From: Lachnospiraceae bacterium
Lineage (GTDB): Bacteria; Bacillota; Clostridia; Lachnospirales; Lachnospiraceae
NCBI GenBank assembly: GCA_024696945.1
Contig: JAILGF010000213.1
Location: 1 to 64,000 of the forward strand
Direction of reading: 5' to 3'
DNA: 64,000 nt
This document shows, in pieces, positions 26,555-36,484 of the stretch. The notes under the pieces are model-generated. The model did no database searches, was not told the DNA's origin, and saw nothing but the letters and a program-made list of their open reading frames with translations. The position numbers and the translations under genes were made by a program. Positions within the stretch are counted from its first letter, which is position 1. Each line of letters opens with the position of its first letter.

Positions 26555-27310
26555 TTATGAGTTATGATTTGAGGCCACATAATCCGAATAGCTTATGCCT
26601 GCGAATTTCTTAAAGCATCTTCCGAAATAATTGGGATCGGGGATACCTACCTCGCTTGATGCGTTGAACATTTTCATTCCGGTGTGGGCAAGCTTCATTG
26701 CAGCATTCATCCTGCACTCCGTTAGATATTCGACAAAGTTCTTTCCTGTTTCCTGCTTGAACTTTCTGCTTAAGTAGCTTGCACTGAAGCCGAAATGCTG
26801 GGCTACGGATGTCAGGTTAAGCTTGGAATCCGTATAATTGTTTTCTATATACTTCTTTATCTGCTCAACCGATGAAGACTCCATATCGCCTGAAAGCTCG
26901 TTTTCAAAGGCTCCGTCCTCGTTATCACTTCTTCTGTCATCAAGTCTCTTCTTGACACGTTCAAGAACCTCAGTTATTTCCGAACGGACCATGGGCTTCA
27001 GCATATATTCGAATACGGGAAGGCTTACGCACTTTCTCGCATATTCGAACTGGTCTAGTGCCGTCATTATTATAATGATCAGATTCGGATATCTTTTTGT
27101 TGCTACTTCCGTAAACTCAATACCGTTCATGAAAGGCATGGAGATATCAACGAAAGCGATGTCCGGCTTCATGTCGTCTATGACGTTTATAGCCTCTATT
27201 CCGCTCGCCGCTTCCCCTACAACTTCCATGTTCAGGCTTTCCCAATTAATAGATGCTCTCATCAGCTTCCGAGCCGATTCCTCGTCATCTATCAGCATTA
27301 CTCTGTACAT
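26555..27310 (-). CDS. response regulator with AraC-type DNA-binding domain
   Basis: 251 residues. The receiver (1-120) has the acidic pocket IDDEE and the phosphoacceptor Asp in DIAFVDISMP. The C-terminus (150-250) has two AraC helix-turn-helix units (LTSVAQHFGFSASYLSRKFK and SSEVGIPDPNYFGRCFKKF). It is the YesN partner of the adjacent sensor kinase, 24 bases away. It probably activates the sugar transporter operon that ends at 29286. Confidence 0.93.
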   Translation of the reverse strand: MYRVMLIDDEESARKLMRASINWESLNMEVVGEAASGIEAINVIDDMKPDIAFVDISMPFMNGIEFTEVATKRYPNLIIIIMTALDQFEYARKCVSLPVFEYMLKPMVRSEITEVLERVKKRLDDRRSDNEDGAFENELSGDMESSSVEQIKKYIENNYTDSKLNLTSVAQHFGFSASYLSRKFKQETGKNFVEYLTECRMNAAMKLAHTGMKMFNASSEVGIPDPNYFGRCFKKFAGISYSDYVASNHNS

Positions 27311-27334
27311 TTTCCCCTTCTCACCTTTCCTTTT

Positions 27335-29143
27335 TTAGGAAGCCTTTCCATCGATCTTCCTGTCATCGTTTACGCCCTTGAAAATATTTGTGTGGGCATC
27401 CAGAATAAATTCTATTTCCGTGTATTCTCCGATATCGCTGCGGATTCTTACGACATCGTCCTTATCGCAGTAGCAGCGTACACGCTCTATGGTTCCCCAG
27501 AGACCGAAGCTGCCGCCCATATCATCGGAAGCATCAGTCTTTTCGGTCGAGAGTACCTTGTCTATCTGCTCCTGCGTCATACCGATACCGGTATCTCTTA
27601 CAATTATGTGAAGCTCATCCTCTTCCAGAAAGCTTGTGATCTTTATGGTTCCCTGCTCACCCTTCATACGTATGCCGTGGTAAATACTGTTTTCTACCAA
27701 TGGCTGAAGGATAAGCTTTGGAATCTTGCATTCCTCCGTATTCGGAGCTATATCGTATTCGTCGTTGATAATATCCCCATAACGGAGCTTCTGCAGAGAG
27801 AGGTAATCCTTTATGATCATGATCTCCCTCTTTAACGGTATCTCCCTGTCGCCCTTGCTAAGGAAGTTTCTGTAGAAACCGCCCAGTGTCTCGAGTGCCG
27901 AATGAACCTTGTCAGCTCCTGCATCCATCGCAAGATATCCAATGGTCTCAAGTGAATTGTACAGGAAGTGAGGCTTCATCTGTTCCTGAAGCACGCGCAT
28001 TTCAGCCTTTTGGATGGTCTGCTCTTTTTCGATAAGATCCTCAAATAAGTCATTTACGTGGTCAACCATGTTGTTATAGCTGTCCTCTAAGAGCTTCAGC
28101 TCGTTATCGGGAATGTTTACGTCAATCTTCTCAAGGGTTCCGTTTTCACGGTTCTTTTCCATATGCTTTGTAAGCTCGAAAACCGGAGAAGTAATGTTTC
28201 TTGTAATGAATGCTCCAACGAAGAATACGGCGGCAACAAATACCAGCATCAGGAATGCCAGAATACCGATGGTTTCCATAGGAACCATACCCTTCCTGAC
28301 ATGTGTGACCGACATAATGACTATAGGCATTTCAGGTATCTTCATACCGGATATAACGACGTCATTATTATCTACCATTTTCTCAACGTGCACAAGGTTT
28401 TCGGTAGTAAAATCTTCGTCAAAATAGTCGATCAGTTCTTCATTTCCTGCCAGGAACGCTCCTGTAGTGTCTATAACAACAATATCATCGTTGTGCAGGG
28501 TAATAACCTTCTGCTCAAGGAACGTGGAGGAAATATTCATGCACATAATACCTGTACGCTCCTGTGTTACCACGTCATGGATCGCACGGCTTATGGTGAT
28601 GATGGGGCCTCCGTTTGTCTTATAGATGGCGTCATCGGCATTAATGCAGAAAATAGCTCGCCCTTTCTTATTGATGATCTTCTCCATCCAGTCCTTCTGT
28701 TCCATACGGATGTAGTTAAGCATGTACTTACCGCGGTTTGTGGCAAAGTACTGGCCGTCATTTCTGAATATGAATACTGAGTCTACCATTGTAGTAACGT
28801 TCAGAACGCTCAGTATTCCGCGTCGGGCGCTGTTTATGAGAACATTATTGACCTCATCTGTATCAGCTCTTAAGAACTTTACAAGCCTGTCCTCTATCAT
28901 GACAAGACGTGACAGCTCTTTGTATCTCTGGATATCGGAATATATACTGTCAGACAGACCGACCAACACACTTTCCGATTCATGAAGAACGTTTTCCCTA
29001 CGTTCTTTTCTCATGACCAGAAATATGGTTATTGCAAAGGCGACCGTCAGGATGAGAATTATGAATATAAAAACAAGACGCAGTCTTAAAGACAGCGAAT
29101 TCTTTGTCTGTATTCTGTTTGTATTCCCTATAGTTTTCTCCAT
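27335..29143 (-). CDS. YesM-type sensor histidine kinase
   Basis: 602 residues: TM1 about 23-44, a Cache-like extracellular sensor (45-285), TM2 about 290-315, HAMP, a His_kinase domain with the phospho-His in LQEQMKPHFLYNSLETIG, and HATPase (N box LVENSIYHGI, G box DTGIGMT). The extracellular domain and gene context point to carbohydrate sensing. It has its own promoter at 29212-29240, separate from the transporter operon. Confidence 0.93.
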   Translation of the reverse strand: MEKTIGNTNRIQTKNSLSLRLRLVFIFIILILTVAFAITIFLVMRKERRENVLHESESVLVGLSDSIYSDIQRYKELSRLVMIEDRLVKFLRADTDEVNNVLINSARRGILSVLNVTTMVDSVFIFRNDGQYFATNRGKYMLNYIRMEQKDWMEKIINKKGRAIFCINADDAIYKTNGGPIITISRAIHDVVTQERTGIMCMNISSTFLEQKVITLHNDDIVVIDTTGAFLAGNEELIDYFDEDFTTENLVHVEKMVDNNDVVISGMKIPEMPIVIMSVTHVRKGMVPMETIGILAFLMLVFVAAVFFVGAFITRNITSPVFELTKHMEKNRENGTLEKIDVNIPDNELKLLEDSYNNMVDHVNDLFEDLIEKEQTIQKAEMRVLQEQMKPHFLYNSLETIGYLAMDAGADKVHSALETLGGFYRNFLSKGDREIPLKREIMIIKDYLSLQKLRYGDIINDEYDIAPNTEECKIPKLILQPLVENSIYHGIRMKGEQGTIKITSFLEEDELHIIVRDTGIGMTQEQIDKVLSTEKTDASDDMGGSFGLWGTIERVRCYCDKDDVVRIRSDIGEYTEIEFILDAHTNIFKGVNDDRKIDGKAS

Positions 29144-29211
29144 ATGTTCTGCCTTTTATCCTTACAGAACCGCGGTTCTGTCGTGAAATAAACACCTACT
29201 TCCACATATAT

Positions 29212-29240
29212 ATAATATCATTTTTTTGTAACATTTGCAA
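29212..29240 (-). promoter_or_regulatory. promoter of kinase/regulator pair
   Basis: TTGCAA, 17-base spacer, TATTAT on the minus strand, directly after the terminator of the transporter operon. The two-component genes can therefore be expressed independently of the transporter. Confidence 0.7.
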
Positions 29241-29243
29241 GAA

Positions 29244-29275
29244 ATAAAAAAAAGACGTGCCAAGCACGTCCTTTT
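29244..29275 (-). terminator. terminator of sugar ABC operon
   Basis: GACGTGC, loop TTG, GCACGTC, then eight T on the minus strand. It lies just after the permease stop at 29286. Confidence 0.88.
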
Positions 29276-29285
29276 TACTAAATGA

Positions 29286-30167
29286 TCATCCCTTTACCGC
29301 ACCGACCATGAAGCTTTCCTGAATACGCTTGCTTAAGAATACGTAAACGATAAGCATGGGCAGTGTTGCTATGGACAGACCGGCACCTACTATACCCCAG
29401 TCGGTGGTGGTACGTCCCTGAAGCTCTGCGATACCTACAGGCAGAGTCTTGTGTGCAGAGTCATTGATGAAAATACTTGCAAACATGAACTCGTTCCAGC
29501 TCTGAAGGAAGGTATAGATACCTATTGTAGCAAGTGCGGGCTTCATAAGGGGAACGATAACTCTGAAGAATATACCCCAGAGTCCGCATCCGTCAATGTT
29601 TGCAGCCTCATCGAGCTCCTTCGGTATATCGTTCATGAAACCGGTACATATCATTATACCCATCGACAGACCAAACGCTGCGTAGGGAACGATAAGTGAT
29701 GTATAGGTGCTCATAAGTCCTACCTTATGCAGAAGAACATAGATAGGATACAGAGCTACATGGATAGGGATCGTGATACCCAGCATGAATATGCTGTTTA
29801 ACAGCTTGCTGCCCTTCCATGCGATACGTGTAATGGCATATGTTGCCATAAGTCCGGCAATAAGCACTATGGCTATTGTCGCAACAGATACTATGATTGA
29901 ATTCAGGAAGTTCCTCGGCATATTGCCTCGCGCCATAGCATCTGCATAGTTACTGAAAAGCCAGTATTTAGGAAGACCTATTACGTTTTCCCCGAAGATT
30001 TCGCTGTTGTTCTTCAACGAGAAGGTAAGCAGATAATATATGGGGAAAAGGTCTATTATTACCCAGATAACAAGTCCGATATAGATCAGGACTTTAACAA
30101 CCTTGTTGGTCTTTTTAACTTTATAGATCTCAAGGTCGTTATTCTTTAATATGCTTTTTTCCGCCAT
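29286..30167 (-). CDS. carbohydrate ABC transporter permease (MalG/LacG type)
   Basis: 293 residues from ATG 30167. The six-TM permease has the EAA loop ELDEAANIDGCGLWGIFFRVIVP that contacts the ATPase, with the usual family-1 sugar permease ending RIQESFMVGAVKG. It overlaps the upstream permease gene by 29 bases, so translation is coupled. No ATPase is encoded in the operon, so a shared MsmK-type ATPase is probably used. Confidence 0.92.
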   Translation of the reverse strand: MAEKSILKNNDLEIYKVKKTNKVVKVLIYIGLVIWVIIDLFPIYYLLTFSLKNNSEIFGENVIGLPKYWLFSNYADAMARGNMPRNFLNSIIVSVATIAIVLIAGLMATYAITRIAWKGSKLLNSIFMLGITIPIHVALYPIYVLLHKVGLMSTYTSLIVPYAAFGLSMGIMICTGFMNDIPKELDEAANIDGCGLWGIFFRVIVPLMKPALATIGIYTFLQSWNEFMFASIFINDSAHKTLPVGIAELQGRTTTDWGIVGAGLSIATLPMLIVYVFLSKRIQESFMVGAVKG

Positions 30168-31056
30168 ATGGATCCCTCTCTTTGAAAATCTGATTGATAA
30201 TGATAGCAAATGCGAAGCAGAGTATGATCATCATAACCGCTATGGCACTTCCTATTCCGCCATGGCCGCCGAGAACGTTTCTTACGAGCATCAAGCTTGG
30301 TACGTTGTAAGGAACGTTGTAGTTGCTTCCGGCGAATACTTTTATAAGGTCATAGGACTTCAGCGAACCTGTGATAGCAAAGATTACGCTTACCTTAATA
30401 ATCTGTTTTATAGAAGGAATCACGATATATCTGTCAACCTGTCCGTCGGTAGCACCGTCAAGCATTGCTGCTTCCCTAAGCTCGGGAGATACGCTCTTAA
30501 CACCCGCATACATAAGAAGCATATGATAGCCGACGTACTGCCAGATGGTAGGAATGAATACTGCAATAAGTGCCGTATCCGGATCGCCTACAAAGCCCGT
30601 TGCCGGCATCAGGTTGGCAATTCCCAGTTTCTCCATGAAGTAATGAAGAATACCGTAGGTAGGATTATATATCTTAGACCAGAGGGCACCGATAACAACT
30701 GCCGAAATAAGAACGGGCATGAAGTATACGGAAAGATAGAAACGCTCTCCCTTGATTCCCTTTCCTAACATAAGAGCAAGCCCCAATGATAGAGGCAGCT
30801 GGATAAATACCGAAAGAGCGGCAAGTATAAACGCGTTTTTCAAAGCGGTTCCAAAATCATATACTGCTTTGTTTTCAAACAGATCTACGTAGTTCTGGAT
30901 ACCGACAAATGTTTTATCGCCTGAGAAACCCTCATACTGATATAAGCTGTTATATACGGAGGAAATTATTGGTGCAACCAGAATTCCGAAAAACAGAAGC
31001 AAGGCAGGCAGCAAAAACAGAAAAATTGTAATACCTTTACGTTTTTTCTTAGTCAT
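30139..31056 (-). CDS. carbohydrate ABC transporter permease (MalF/LacF type)
   Basis: 305 residues from ATG 31056 (AAAGG eight bases upstream; a start five codons earlier overlaps this site). Six TM helices and the EAA loop ELREAAMLDGATDGQVDRYIVIP are present. It pairs with the downstream permease. A strong hairpin (31078-31122) lies between it and the binding-protein gene. Confidence 0.92.
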   Translation of the reverse strand: MTKKKRKGITIFLFLLPALLLFFGILVAPIISSVYNSLYQYEGFSGDKTFVGIQNYVDLFENKAVYDFGTALKNAFILAALSVFIQLPLSLGLALMLGKGIKGERFYLSVYFMPVLISAVVIGALWSKIYNPTYGILHYFMEKLGIANLMPATGFVGDPDTALIAVFIPTIWQYVGYHMLLMYAGVKSVSPELREAAMLDGATDGQVDRYIVIPSIKQIIKVSVIFAITGSLKSYDLIKVFAGSNYNVPYNVPSLMLVRNVLGGHGGIGSAIAVMMIILCFAFAIIINQIFKERDPYGGKKHIKE

Positions 31057-31077
31057 GTCAATACCTTTCACATAAAA

Positions 31078-31122
31078 TGCGGCCTTTCAAGCCTCTTCAT
31101 TGGGAGACCTGGAAAGGCCGCA
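31078..31122 (-). terminator. intercistronic hairpin after binding-protein gene
   Basis: TGCGGCCTTTC and GAAAGGCCGCA form an 11-pair stem with a 23-base loop, followed by TTTTATG on the minus strand. It fits partial termination or 3' stabilisation that keeps the binding protein more abundant than the permeases. Confidence 0.65.
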
Positions 31123-31159
31123 GTTTGTTTTGTGTTAATTAGATATTTGATAAATCAAA

Positions 31160-32512
31160 TTATCTGATATCCTTTGCTAAGCCTGAAATGAAGCCTGCAC
31201 CATCAACGTCCTTGGTGTAAACCTTAGCAACGTATGCAAGGTAGATATCCTTATCAGCTGCGCTCATAGCTGTATCACCGAAAAGAACATAAGCCTTAGC
31301 TGCTGCACAAATTTCAGAAACTTTCTTTGTAAGGCCGTTAACCTTGCTGTCATCGTAGTCAACCTTCCAAGCGGGAAGACCAGCACCATCAAGGTAACCA
31401 TACTTACAGATGAGCTTACCAAGAGCTGCTGCATACTCACCAGCGATAGCTGCGTTCTTTGAAGAAGCTGCTACAGCAAGAGTATCAGAAGGTCCACCGA
31501 TAAGCTGACCAAGCTGTGACTTAGAAGAATCGATAACAGGGAACTCAGAAACTTTAACTTTGCCGTAGAAATCAGCGTTAGCTGCGAAGTCTGCACAGTT
31601 CCAAGTACCGTTCATGTAGAATGCATACTTGCCATTCATGAAGTTTGTCTTGATTTCGTCGTTTCCGAGAGTAAGACCAGCGGGATCAAAGTATCCCTTG
31701 TCGATCATATCCTGGAAAATCTTAACGGAATCAGCAACACCCTGATTGTTGTAAGAAGATCTTGCAAGGAAGATGTCGTTAAGAGCGTCAGCACCGATGT
31801 TCTTCTCGATGATTGACTCTAAGTACTCAGTAACACACCATGTCTCGCCGCCTGCACAACCGAAAGGATAGTATCCCTTAGCAACAAGAGCGTCACAACA
31901 CTTAATAAGGTCATCATAAGTAGCGGGAACATCATTGTAACCAACTTCCTTAAGGATGTCCATGTTAGCGAAAAGACCTACAATGTTCATTGTAAGCGGA
32001 ACGCCGTAATGCTTTCCGTTGTAAGTTGTGTTTCCTAACATAACCTCAGGAAGATCGCCGCTGGAGATGTACTTAGCAAGAACGTCATCAAGGCAGTAAA
32101 CCTTGTTCTGGTTAACGAAATCGCCAAGGAATGCGCATGACCATGTGAAGAAGATATCTGATACTTCGTCAGCTGCCATAGCTGCCTTAATCTTCTCCTT
32201 GTAAGACTCGTTCTCAAATGCTTCCCATGTGAAGTTTACATTGGGATATGCTGCTTTCATATCAGCGATAGCATTCTCATAAGACTTACGGTTAGAGTCA
32301 GACTCAGTTGCGATACACCACATCTTAAGATCAGCCTTTGTATCAGCTGTTAAGCCTGTGCTTGAGCTTGTGTCGTTAGAAGTAGTGTTGCTGGTTGTGT
32401 TGTCAGTGGTGTTGTTGCTGGTGTTGTTGCTTGAATTTCCGCCCTTGTCATCACATGCTGCAAGAGAGAATACCATTACAACTACTAACAGTGTTGCAAG
32501 AATTCGTTTCAT
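31160..32512 (-). CDS. sugar ABC transporter substrate-binding lipoprotein
   Basis: 450 residues. The signal peptide ends in the lipobox SLAAC with lipidated Cys20, followed by an Asn/Thr/Ser linker to about residue 52. The body is a family-1 extracellular solute-binding protein (LKMWCIATES, FTWEAFENESYKEKIKAAMA, NGKYAFYMNGTWNC). AGGAGG is upstream. It supplies the two permeases downstream. The substrate is probably an oligosaccharide. Confidence 0.93.
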   Translation of the reverse strand: MKRILATLLVVVMVFSLAACDDKGGNSSNNTSNNTTDNTTSNTTSNDTSSSTGLTADTKADLKMWCIATESDSNRKSYENAIADMKAAYPNVNFTWEAFENESYKEKIKAAMAADEVSDIFFTWSCAFLGDFVNQNKVYCLDDVLAKYISSGDLPEVMLGNTTYNGKHYGVPLTMNIVGLFANMDILKEVGYNDVPATYDDLIKCCDALVAKGYYPFGCAGGETWCVTEYLESIIEKNIGADALNDIFLARSSYNNQGVADSVKIFQDMIDKGYFDPAGLTLGNDEIKTNFMNGKYAFYMNGTWNCADFAANADFYGKVKVSEFPVIDSSKSQLGQLIGGPSDTLAVAASSKNAAIAGEYAAALGKLICKYGYLDGAGLPAWKVDYDDSKVNGLTKKVSEICAAAKAYVLFGDTAMSAADKDIYLAYVAKVYTKDVDGAGFISGLAKDIR

Positions 32513-32586
32513 AATTCTCCTCCTTATAAATATGTGTGGCAGTAATCTGCCGGGTTTTATCGAAAGCGGTTATCCGCTTATCGAAC

Positions 32587-33240
32587 TTATTGGTCCTCCG
32601 ACTTTGTCGGAACCATTGACCAGGGATATTCAATGGTAAGCATATCTCCGTCAAGGCTGTAGTAGAGGTACGTGTCCTCAAACTGATCGTTATACATAAG
32701 CTTTATAGTATGGTCCTCTTCGTTTACCGAATAGTGCCCGGGGAAGTTTTCATCCTCGTAGAAGGTTCCTTTGTCAGTAAACTCATAAGAATAATGGTTA
32801 TCATACCTCCAAAGGCCTACCAGGCTTCCGGCTTCCGGACCGTCATAGGTCCCGGCTACCGTGATATACTTATAAAGCTTTGAATCGTAAAGAAGCATTT
32901 TCTTGCGCTTCATTACATAACGCATTTTGGCTTCTTCGCTTCCCTTCAGGGTGATAAAATTGTCATCCACCGTGTAGCTGTCGTATTTTGTACCCTTGTA
33001 GGTTGCGCTTCCGTCCGGGTTAAATGAAAGGGACTCGACAGTCTCTTCATAAATTGCCGCCCAGCTTGAAAAATCATCGGGCTTTTTTCCTTCAAGTTCC
33101 TCTGCATTAGGATCCTCAGGCTTCAAAGTGATAACTATTTCTTCCCTGTCCTGTTCCTTTTTTCCCTCGGTACAGGATACAAGCAATGAGCCTAAAAGAA
33201 CCATAATACATATATAAGAAAGTAGCTTAACTTTTTTCAT
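32587..33240 (-). CDS. lipoprotein of unknown function
   Basis: 217 residues from ATG 33240, with signal segment MKKVKLLSYICIMVLLGSLL and lipidated Cys23 (VSC). The mature part has repeated beta-strand pairs (SFNPDGSATYKGTKYDSYTV, YEFTDKGTFYEDENFPGHYS, YYSLDGDMLTIEYPW) like clostridial DUF5640/lipocalin-like domains. It has a consensus promoter upstream and is 74 bases from the binding-protein gene with no clear promoter between, so it may be the first gene of the sugar transport transcript. Confidence 0.75.
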   Translation of the reverse strand: MKKVKLLSYICIMVLLGSLLVSCTEGKKEQDREEIVITLKPEDPNAEELEGKKPDDFSSWAAIYEETVESLSFNPDGSATYKGTKYDSYTVDDNFITLKGSEEAKMRYVMKRKKMLLYDSKLYKYITVAGTYDGPEAGSLVGLWRYDNHYSYEFTDKGTFYEDENFPGHYSVNEEDHTIKLMYNDQFEDTYLYYSLDGDMLTIEYPWSMVPTKSEDQ

Positions 33241-33276
33241 ACGGATCAACTTCTTTTCATTCTTCGCTTGATAAAA

Positions 33277-33305
33277 ATTATAGCTCATTGATTTTTTTAA
33301 GTAAA
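33277..33305 (-). promoter_or_regulatory. promoter of lipoprotein/sugar operon
   Basis: TTTACT, 17-base spacer, TATAAT on the minus strand, about 37 bases before the lipoprotein start. Confidence 0.7.
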
Positions 33306-33422
33306 TGTATAATTTTTACTTTAAGAAGCATCTTTTTTACATTTTTTACAATGTCATGACAAAAATGTTACTTCTTTTTGTATAAAATGCCACAAGGCCG
33401 GCAAATAATTACAGCTTACTTC

Positions 33423-33451
33423 TTGATTTATTATATGTTTTCTGATATGAT
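33423..33451 (+). promoter_or_regulatory. promoter of chemoreceptor gene
   Basis: TTGATT, 17-base spacer, TATGAT. No sigma-28 (TAAA-N15-CGATAA) motif was found upstream of this chemoreceptor. Confidence 0.55.
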
Positions 33452-33498
33452 GATATAAGGTATATTATAAATTTTTAACAAGAAGGGGAGTGGAGCGA

Positions 33499-35172
33499 TT
33501 GAAGAAACAAACACTTATGAATTTTAAACGGATGCTCATTCTGTTTGCCGTTATACCTCTGATCCTTGGCATATTTGTAATAAGTATGTTTACGGTCGAG
33601 ATATCCGTAAAAACCTTTAAGGAAGATATAAAAAGCGAGCTTAAACTTGCTGCCAGGAGCTTAAGGGAATATTACGAATACGACCTTATAAATGACAATG
33701 ATTTAGTCGATGGATTCTGTGAATACAACACAGAGTACATTGACAGGATGGCTGATACCGGCATTGAATTTACCCTTTTTAAGGATGACGTGAGATTTAT
33801 GACCACCATAAAGAACGGATCCGGGAAGCGTATCGAAGGAACCCAGAGCAATCCTGAAATATGGGAGGCTGTCAAAAACGGCGAGGATTATTTTGACGAT
33901 GACGTTGTCATAGCCGATAAAGATTATTATGTTTACTATATGCCCCTCGGTTCGGCAGGCAACGTTAAAGGAATGGCCTTTGCCGGGAAGGAAAGCAGCA
34001 AAGTAAACGAGGCAAGAAATACTCTCTACCTGGTAACGGTAATTGCATCGGCAGGCCTTATAGTAATAATACTTATCGTCACAATTTTCCTTTCCCGTAA
34101 GATTTCCACTCCTCTCAGAAATATCGCCAATAATATTAAGAAGCTTTCCAACGGAGAATCGGTTACCATACGTGCCAGTTCAAAGATTTTAGAAACCGTT
34201 TCCCTTATAGAATCGGCCAAGAAATTATCATCGGCACTGAACAATTCAATTTCCAAGATCCGTTCTTCTGCCGAAGAGTTAAGAGTTTCCATGGAATCCA
34301 CATCGGTTCTTGCAAAGCAGTCCGCTAACGGAACCGACCACATTACCAAGTCCATGGACAGCCTTTCCAAAGCTACCGAGACCATGGCAGAGAGTGTTCA
34401 GGAGATTAATTCGAACGTTATCTCAATGGGCAACATGATCGATAACATTGTTGAAAACACCGATCACCTGAATGCAAGCTCCTCAAATATGCTTACAGCA
34501 AACGAAGAAGCTGCAGGCTGTATCAACAACATGAGCCTTTCAAGCTGTAAATCGGCTAAGGCTATAGAAACGATATCCAGAAAGATAACCGATACAAACA
34601 GCTCCATCGGAAAGATTGAAGAAATGGTCGGCTTCATTACAGAGATTGCCGATCAGACAAATCTCCTGGCGCTTAACGCTTCCATCGAAGCAGCACGTGC
34701 AGGTGAGACCGGAAGGGGCTTCGGAGTAGTTGCAGAAGAAATAAAGCATCTTGCAGAGCAGTCCAACAACTCAGCTCAGCGTATCACCGAGATTGTTGCC
34801 GAGATCTCCGAACAGTCTGAGGAATGTGTTTCTCAGTCACGTGAGGTTGAAAAGATCATTTCCGAAGAGCAGAGACTTCTTGGAATTACCCGTGATAAAT
34901 TCAATATCCTTGATTCAGAGATCAAGACCTCCGTTCAGGAGATCAACTCCGTATCTTCCATCACGGATGAGCTTAATACCATTAAGGAAGTTATTACAAA
35001 CGCTGTAAGTGATCTTTCGGCAATATCAGAAGAAACGGCTGCGACCAATGAAGAAGTTACAAATTCAATCGCTCAGATTTCAAAGAACGTTGTCAAGGTC
35101 AGCAATGATAGTGAGCATATGAACGAGCTTTCAAGCTCACTTAAGGAAGCTGTATCATACTTCAAGATTTAA
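33499..35172 (+). CDS. methyl-accepting chemotaxis protein
   Basis: 557 residues from TTG 33499, chosen because GGGGAG lies eight bases upstream; GTG 33490 overlaps that site and ATG 33517 has none. TM1 is about 12-30, a single-Cache-like ligand domain runs 31-170, TM2 about 180-200, then HAMP and the signalling domain. The hairpin tip reads [20 protein letters not shown] followed by [21 protein letters not shown]. It is a transmembrane chemoreceptor coupling to CheA/CheW. The gene is isolated from other che genes. Confidence 0.93.
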   Translation: MKKQTLMNFKRMLILFAVIPLILGIFVISMFTVEISVKTFKEDIKSELKLAARSLREYYEYDLINDNDLVDGFCEYNTEYIDRMADTGIEFTLFKDDVRFMTTIKNGSGKRIEGTQSNPEIWEAVKNGEDYFDDDVVIADKDYYVYYMPLGSAGNVKGMAFAGKESSKVNEARNTLYLVTVIASAGLIVIILIVTIFLSRKISTPLRNIANNIKKLSNGESVTIRASSKILETVSLIESAKKLSSALNNSISKIRSSAEELRVSMESTSVLAKQSANGTDHITKSMDSLSKATETMAESVQEINSNVISMGNMIDNIVENTDHLNASSSNMLTANEEAAGCINNMSLSSCKSAKAIETISRKITDTNSSIGKIEEMVGFITEIADQTNLLALNASIEAARAGETGRGFGVVAEEIKHLAEQSNNSAQRITEIVAEISEQSEECVSQSREVEKIISEEQRLLGITRDKFNILDSEIKTSVQEINSVSSITDELNTIKEVITNAVSDLSAISEETAATNEEVTNSIAQISKNVVKVSNDSEHMNELSSSLKEAVSYFKI

Positions 35173-35266
35173 GATATCCAATATTACTTGTCAAGGCTTC
35201 CGCTTGAGGTGAATATGTCATAAGGCATCGCTGAAAGCGCCGGAATCTTGTGACTCGGATTAGGTA

Positions 35267-35303
35267 TAAAAAAATGGCTGTGGTTTCCACAGCCATTTTC
35301 ATT
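35267..35303. terminator. bidirectional terminator
   Basis: AAAATGGCTGTGG, loop TTT, CCACAGCCATTTT: a perfect 13-pair stem flanked by A and T runs on each side. It serves both the chemoreceptor gene (plus) and tsf (minus), which converge here. Confidence 0.9.
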
Positions 35304-35336
35304 ATATGAAATTCTTTTATCAAGTACGTCTTGAAC

Positions 35337-36440
35337 TTACTGACCCATCTGCTTTGCAACTTCTGCAGCGAAGTCTTCGTTTCTCTTCTCAAGGCCTTCA
35401 CCGGTCTCGAAACGAACGAATCTGTTTACTGTAAATGTGCAGCCGTTCTCCTTGCCAACCTTAGCGATGTACTGGCCAACGTTTTCCTTATCCTCAGCCT
35501 TTACATAATCCTGATCAACAAGGCAGATCTCCTTAAGACGCTTTGCAAAACGTCCTTCTACAAGGCCTGCGAAAATCTTGTTCTCTGAATACTCAGCCTT
35601 ATGAGCTGCAGCGATATCTCTAAGAACCTGCATTCCTTCATTTGACATGAAGTTGTACCAGAACTTGTTGTTCTTCTCTGCTTCGTAAGCTGCCTTGTCA
35701 TCTGCGTTCCAAAGGTTCTTGTCAAGAGCTTCCTGGATAACAGCGTTAAGGATGGGCTTAGGAAGTGTAGCAGGATCTGCTAAAGAACTGTCAACAACGA
35801 TTTCCTTCTCTTTTGCAAGAGTATCTGCAGAAATGTCATCCTTCTTAACATATGAAGGATTCATAGCTGCGATCTGCATAGCGATGTTCTTAGCACACTC
35901 AACGGTAGCGTCGCTGTAAGGAGCATCAACGTCAAGAAGGATAGCGATCTTGCCGTTCATATGAATATACTTAACAACGAATCCGTTTGTAGTGTACTTA
36001 ACAAAACGACGAACCTTAAGGTTCTCACCGATAACTGCTACCTGTGCTGCACGTGCCTCATCAACAGTCTTGGAGGTATCAAACTTCCATGTCTCTGCAA
36101 GGAAAGCATCGATATCTGCTGCACTTGTCTCAGCTGCCTGCTGAGCAACCTGCTCAACGTATGCTCTGAATTTCTCGTTCTTAGCAACGAAGTCTGTCTC
36201 GGAGTTAACCTCAACGATAGCACCTGTCTTGTTATCAGCGGTAATGAATACGTCACAAACGCCTTCTGCAGCGATACGGCTTGCCTTCTTCTCTGCCTGA
36301 GCAAGACCACGCTTACGTAAATACTCTATAGCCTCATCGAAATTACCGTCGCACTCTGTAAGAGCCTTCTTACAATCCATCATGCCTGAACCGGTCATTT
36401 CTCTTAATTCCTTAACCATTGCTGCTGTAATAGCTGCCAT
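35337..36440 (-). CDS. tsf: translation elongation factor Ts
   Basis: 367 residues, longer than the 283 of E. coli because of extra sequence in the dimerisation/core region. The signatures are clear: MTGSGMMDCKKALTECDGNF and VEVNSETDFVAKN. It recycles EF-Tu-GDP. It follows rpsB as in most bacteria, but no pyrH or frr follows because the terminator at 35271-35299 ends the unit. Confidence 0.96.
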   Translation of the reverse strand: MAAITAAMVKELREMTGSGMMDCKKALTECDGNFDEAIEYLRKRGLAQAEKKASRIAAEGVCDVFITADNKTGAIVEVNSETDFVAKNEKFRAYVEQVAQQAAETSAADIDAFLAETWKFDTSKTVDEARAAQVAVIGENLKVRRFVKYTTNGFVVKYIHMNGKIAILLDVDAPYSDATVECAKNIAMQIAAMNPSYVKKDDISADTLAKEKEIVVDSSLADPATLPKPILNAVIQEALDKNLWNADDKAAYEAEKNNKFWYNFMSNEGMQVLRDIAAAHKAEYSENKIFAGLVEGRFAKRLKEICLVDQDYVKAEDKENVGQYIAKVGKENGCTFTVNRFVRFETGEGLEKRNEDFAAEVAKQMGQ

Positions 36441-36484
36441 TTTATATTCCTCCTGTTGTATTTAATTGATTTGTCGGGGTGAAA

